In this document: in pieces, positions 15,590 through 16,540 of the stretch
Layout of the letters: every line of letters starts with the position of its first letter
Numbering within the stretch: the stretch's first letter is position 1
Assembly (NCBI GenBank): GCA_937922175.1
Contig: CAKZUU010000367.1
Location: forward strand, 1-16,540
From: an uncultured Gemmataceae bacterium
GTDB lineage: Bacteria > Planctomycetota > Planctomycetia > Gemmatales > Gemmataceae
Length of the DNA: 16,540 nucleotides
Reading direction: 5' to 3'
The notes under the pieces: model-generated
Database searches by the model: none
Seen by the model: the letters and a program-made list of their open reading frames with translations, nothing else
What the model was told of the DNA's origin: nothing
Translations under genes and position numbers: made by a program

Positions 15590-16030
15590 CTAGACGCCAG
15601 CCGATCGCGCCGACCGTGCTGGGTATTTTACCAATCGCAGGATGTTGCCATGCGGCTGTCGTGCCTCGCTGGACAATTCGTCCACCAGTCGCCGAATCAG
15701 ATACACGCCACGCCCCCCGAAGCGCATTTCTCCGGGGTCGAGATGCGGCACTTGAGAGATGTCGAATGGTTCACCCTCATCGATGAAGCAAATCTCCAGC
15801 CCCCCCGCCTCCACGCCTCGCATGCGAACCTCGACCCTGGCATCGAGATGGGCCGCATGGGCGTGGCGAACCACATTCTGCATCGCCTCGTGGGTCGCCA
15901 ACACCAACGCCTCCGTGCTCCAAGGGTCCCACGCATGATACCGGCACACGTGCTCAACAAACGACCGCACCAAGCCCAACAACTTCAGATCGCTGGGCAG
16001 AACGAGGACAAACGGTGCAGATCTATTCAT
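15590..16030 (-). CDS. RsbW-like anti-sigma regulatory factor (HATPase_c_2 serine/threonine kinase)
   Basis: This 146-residue protein is a single GHKL ATPase domain like RsbW and SpoIIAB. Such proteins bind a sigma factor or phosphorylate an anti-sigma-factor antagonist in partner switching. The N box THEAMQNVVRHAH (46-58) holds Glu48 and Asn52. The G1 box FIDEGEPFD (82-90) and the G2 box GGRGVYLIRRLVDEL (105-119) form the ATP lid. The ATG at 16030 has GGAAG seven bases upstream. No STAS-domain antagonist or sigma factor lies within the window, so the partner is unknown. It stands alone between endonuclease V (72 bases upstream) and the long intergenic region. Confidence 0.88.
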   Translation of the reverse strand: MNRSAPFVLVLPSDLKLLGLVRSFVEHVCRYHAWDPWSTEALVLATHEAMQNVVRHAHAAHLDARVEVRMRGVEAGGLEICFIDEGEPFDISQVPHLDPGEMRFGGRGVYLIRRLVDELSSEARQPHGNILRLVKYPARSARSAGV

Positions 16031-16102
16031 CGAGCGTCTTCCGGTAGGGGAGAAGCACCCACTTCGTCCGAGTGAACGCCAGCTTCCTTTGAAATAAATA
16101 GA

Positions 16103-16540
16103 TCAATCCCTGCCTCTGCCAAGCGACTTCCGCCGCAATTCGTTCACACGTTGATGGGCCAGCCGTGATGGCTCGGGAAGTCGATAACCCTGACAGCAAG
16201 CAAGCACGACCCGGACGGCACTGGCGAGGTCGATTCGGTGACCGGATGAGACGAACACGGGGCGAACCCCTTGCCGTGTCCGCACGACATAGCCCACCGG
16301 GTCGTCACCGACGCGAAGCGGAGCCAAAGAGCCTCGGGACGTCTGAGGCATTCGATGAGTACCGCACAACCTCGTTTTGGCGCAACCGATCGTCGGCAGA
16401 TTAAGCCACAGTCCCAGATGACACGCCAGACCGAATCGTCGCGGATGGGCAAATCCGTGCCCATCGACCAGGAGCACGTCCGGCCGAGCCCGAATCTGCC
16501 GAAACGCTTCGAGAATTCCTGGAGCCTCGCGAAATGATAA
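16103..16540 (-). CDS. nfi: Endonuclease V, C-terminal part (N-terminus beyond window)
   Basis: Endonuclease V cuts DNA near deaminated adenine (inosine) during repair. The visible 145 residues cover the C-terminal two thirds; the frame is open to the right edge. FREAP at visible residues 3-7 contains a likely metal-binding Glu, and VDGHGFAHPRR at 25-35 contains the conserved Asp26. Further on come LPTIGCAKTRLCG, the lysine/arginine segment, then VSSGHRIDLASA with the conserved His, and GYRLPEPSRLAHQRVNELRR at the end. A GTG at 16477 could be mistaken for a start, but the catalytic FRE lies upstream of it, so the gene must begin further right. The first catalytic Asp is outside the window. 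Confidence 0.92.
   Translation of the reverse strand, partial: LSFREAPGILEAFRQIRARPDVLLVDGHGFAHPRRFGLACHLGLWLNLPTIGCAKTRLCGTHRMPQTSRGSLAPLRVGDDPVGYVVRTRQGVRPVFVSSGHRIDLASAVRVVLACCQGYRLPEPSRLAHQRVNELRRKSLGRGRD

Overview
This GC-rich window looks like a chromosomal segment from a member of the Planctomycetota. The clues are a Tat-exported Gfo/Idh/MocA oxidoreductase with an N-terminal RREFLQR motif, a short UvrC-like GIY-YIG protein, a FlgM-like small protein next to an RsbW-like kinase, and a PUFA/secondary-lipid-type synthase. The phylum assignment is an inference from gene content. No rRNA, tRNA, CRISPR array, insertion sequence or phage gene was seen.

Layout. (1) Positions 1-7071, minus strand: two genes of a Pfa-type iterative lipid/polyketide synthase. 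pfaD (trans-acting flavin enoyl reductase) comes first and overlaps by 4 bases (ATGA) with a giant pfaA-like gene. The pfaA-like product has the domain order KS-AT-coiled linker-ACP-ACP-KR, and the left window edge cuts it off inside the KR. (2) Positions 7220-12520, minus strand: five genes read the same way, namely a UvrC-like GIY-YIG protein, phoH, cdsA, uppS and purA. purA, uppS and cdsA are separated by only 1 and 3 bases and probably form an operon joining purine synthesis to lipid-carrier and phospholipid synthesis. (3) Positions 12548-12691: a divergent promoter region. (4) Positions 12692-14173, plus strand: the exported oxidoreductase, the only plus-strand gene. It converges on a Fur-family regulator across a symmetric hairpin that probably terminates both. 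(5) Positions 14254-16540, minus strand: a Fur-family regulator with a near-consensus promoter, a FlgM-like small protein, an intergenic region rich in TGACA half-sites, an RsbW-like anti-sigma kinase, and the C-terminal part of endonuclease V (cut by the right edge).

How the parts work together. The Pfa-type genes probably make a long-chain polyunsaturated or otherwise specialised lipid. PfaA would load malonyl units, condense them and ketoreduce them on two ACPs, and PfaD would reduce enoyl intermediates. The remaining subunits (dehydratases, chain-length factor, acyltransferase, phosphopantetheinyl transferase) should lie to the left of the window. The cdsA/uppS genes supply general envelope lipid metabolism. 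The right end is regulatory and DNA-repair related.

The most interesting item is the pfaD-first synthase with its coiled AT-ACP linker and tandem ACPs. Next come the truncated UvrC-like nuclease, the altered CdsA signature, and the repeat-rich control regions upstream of fur and of the FlgM-like gene.
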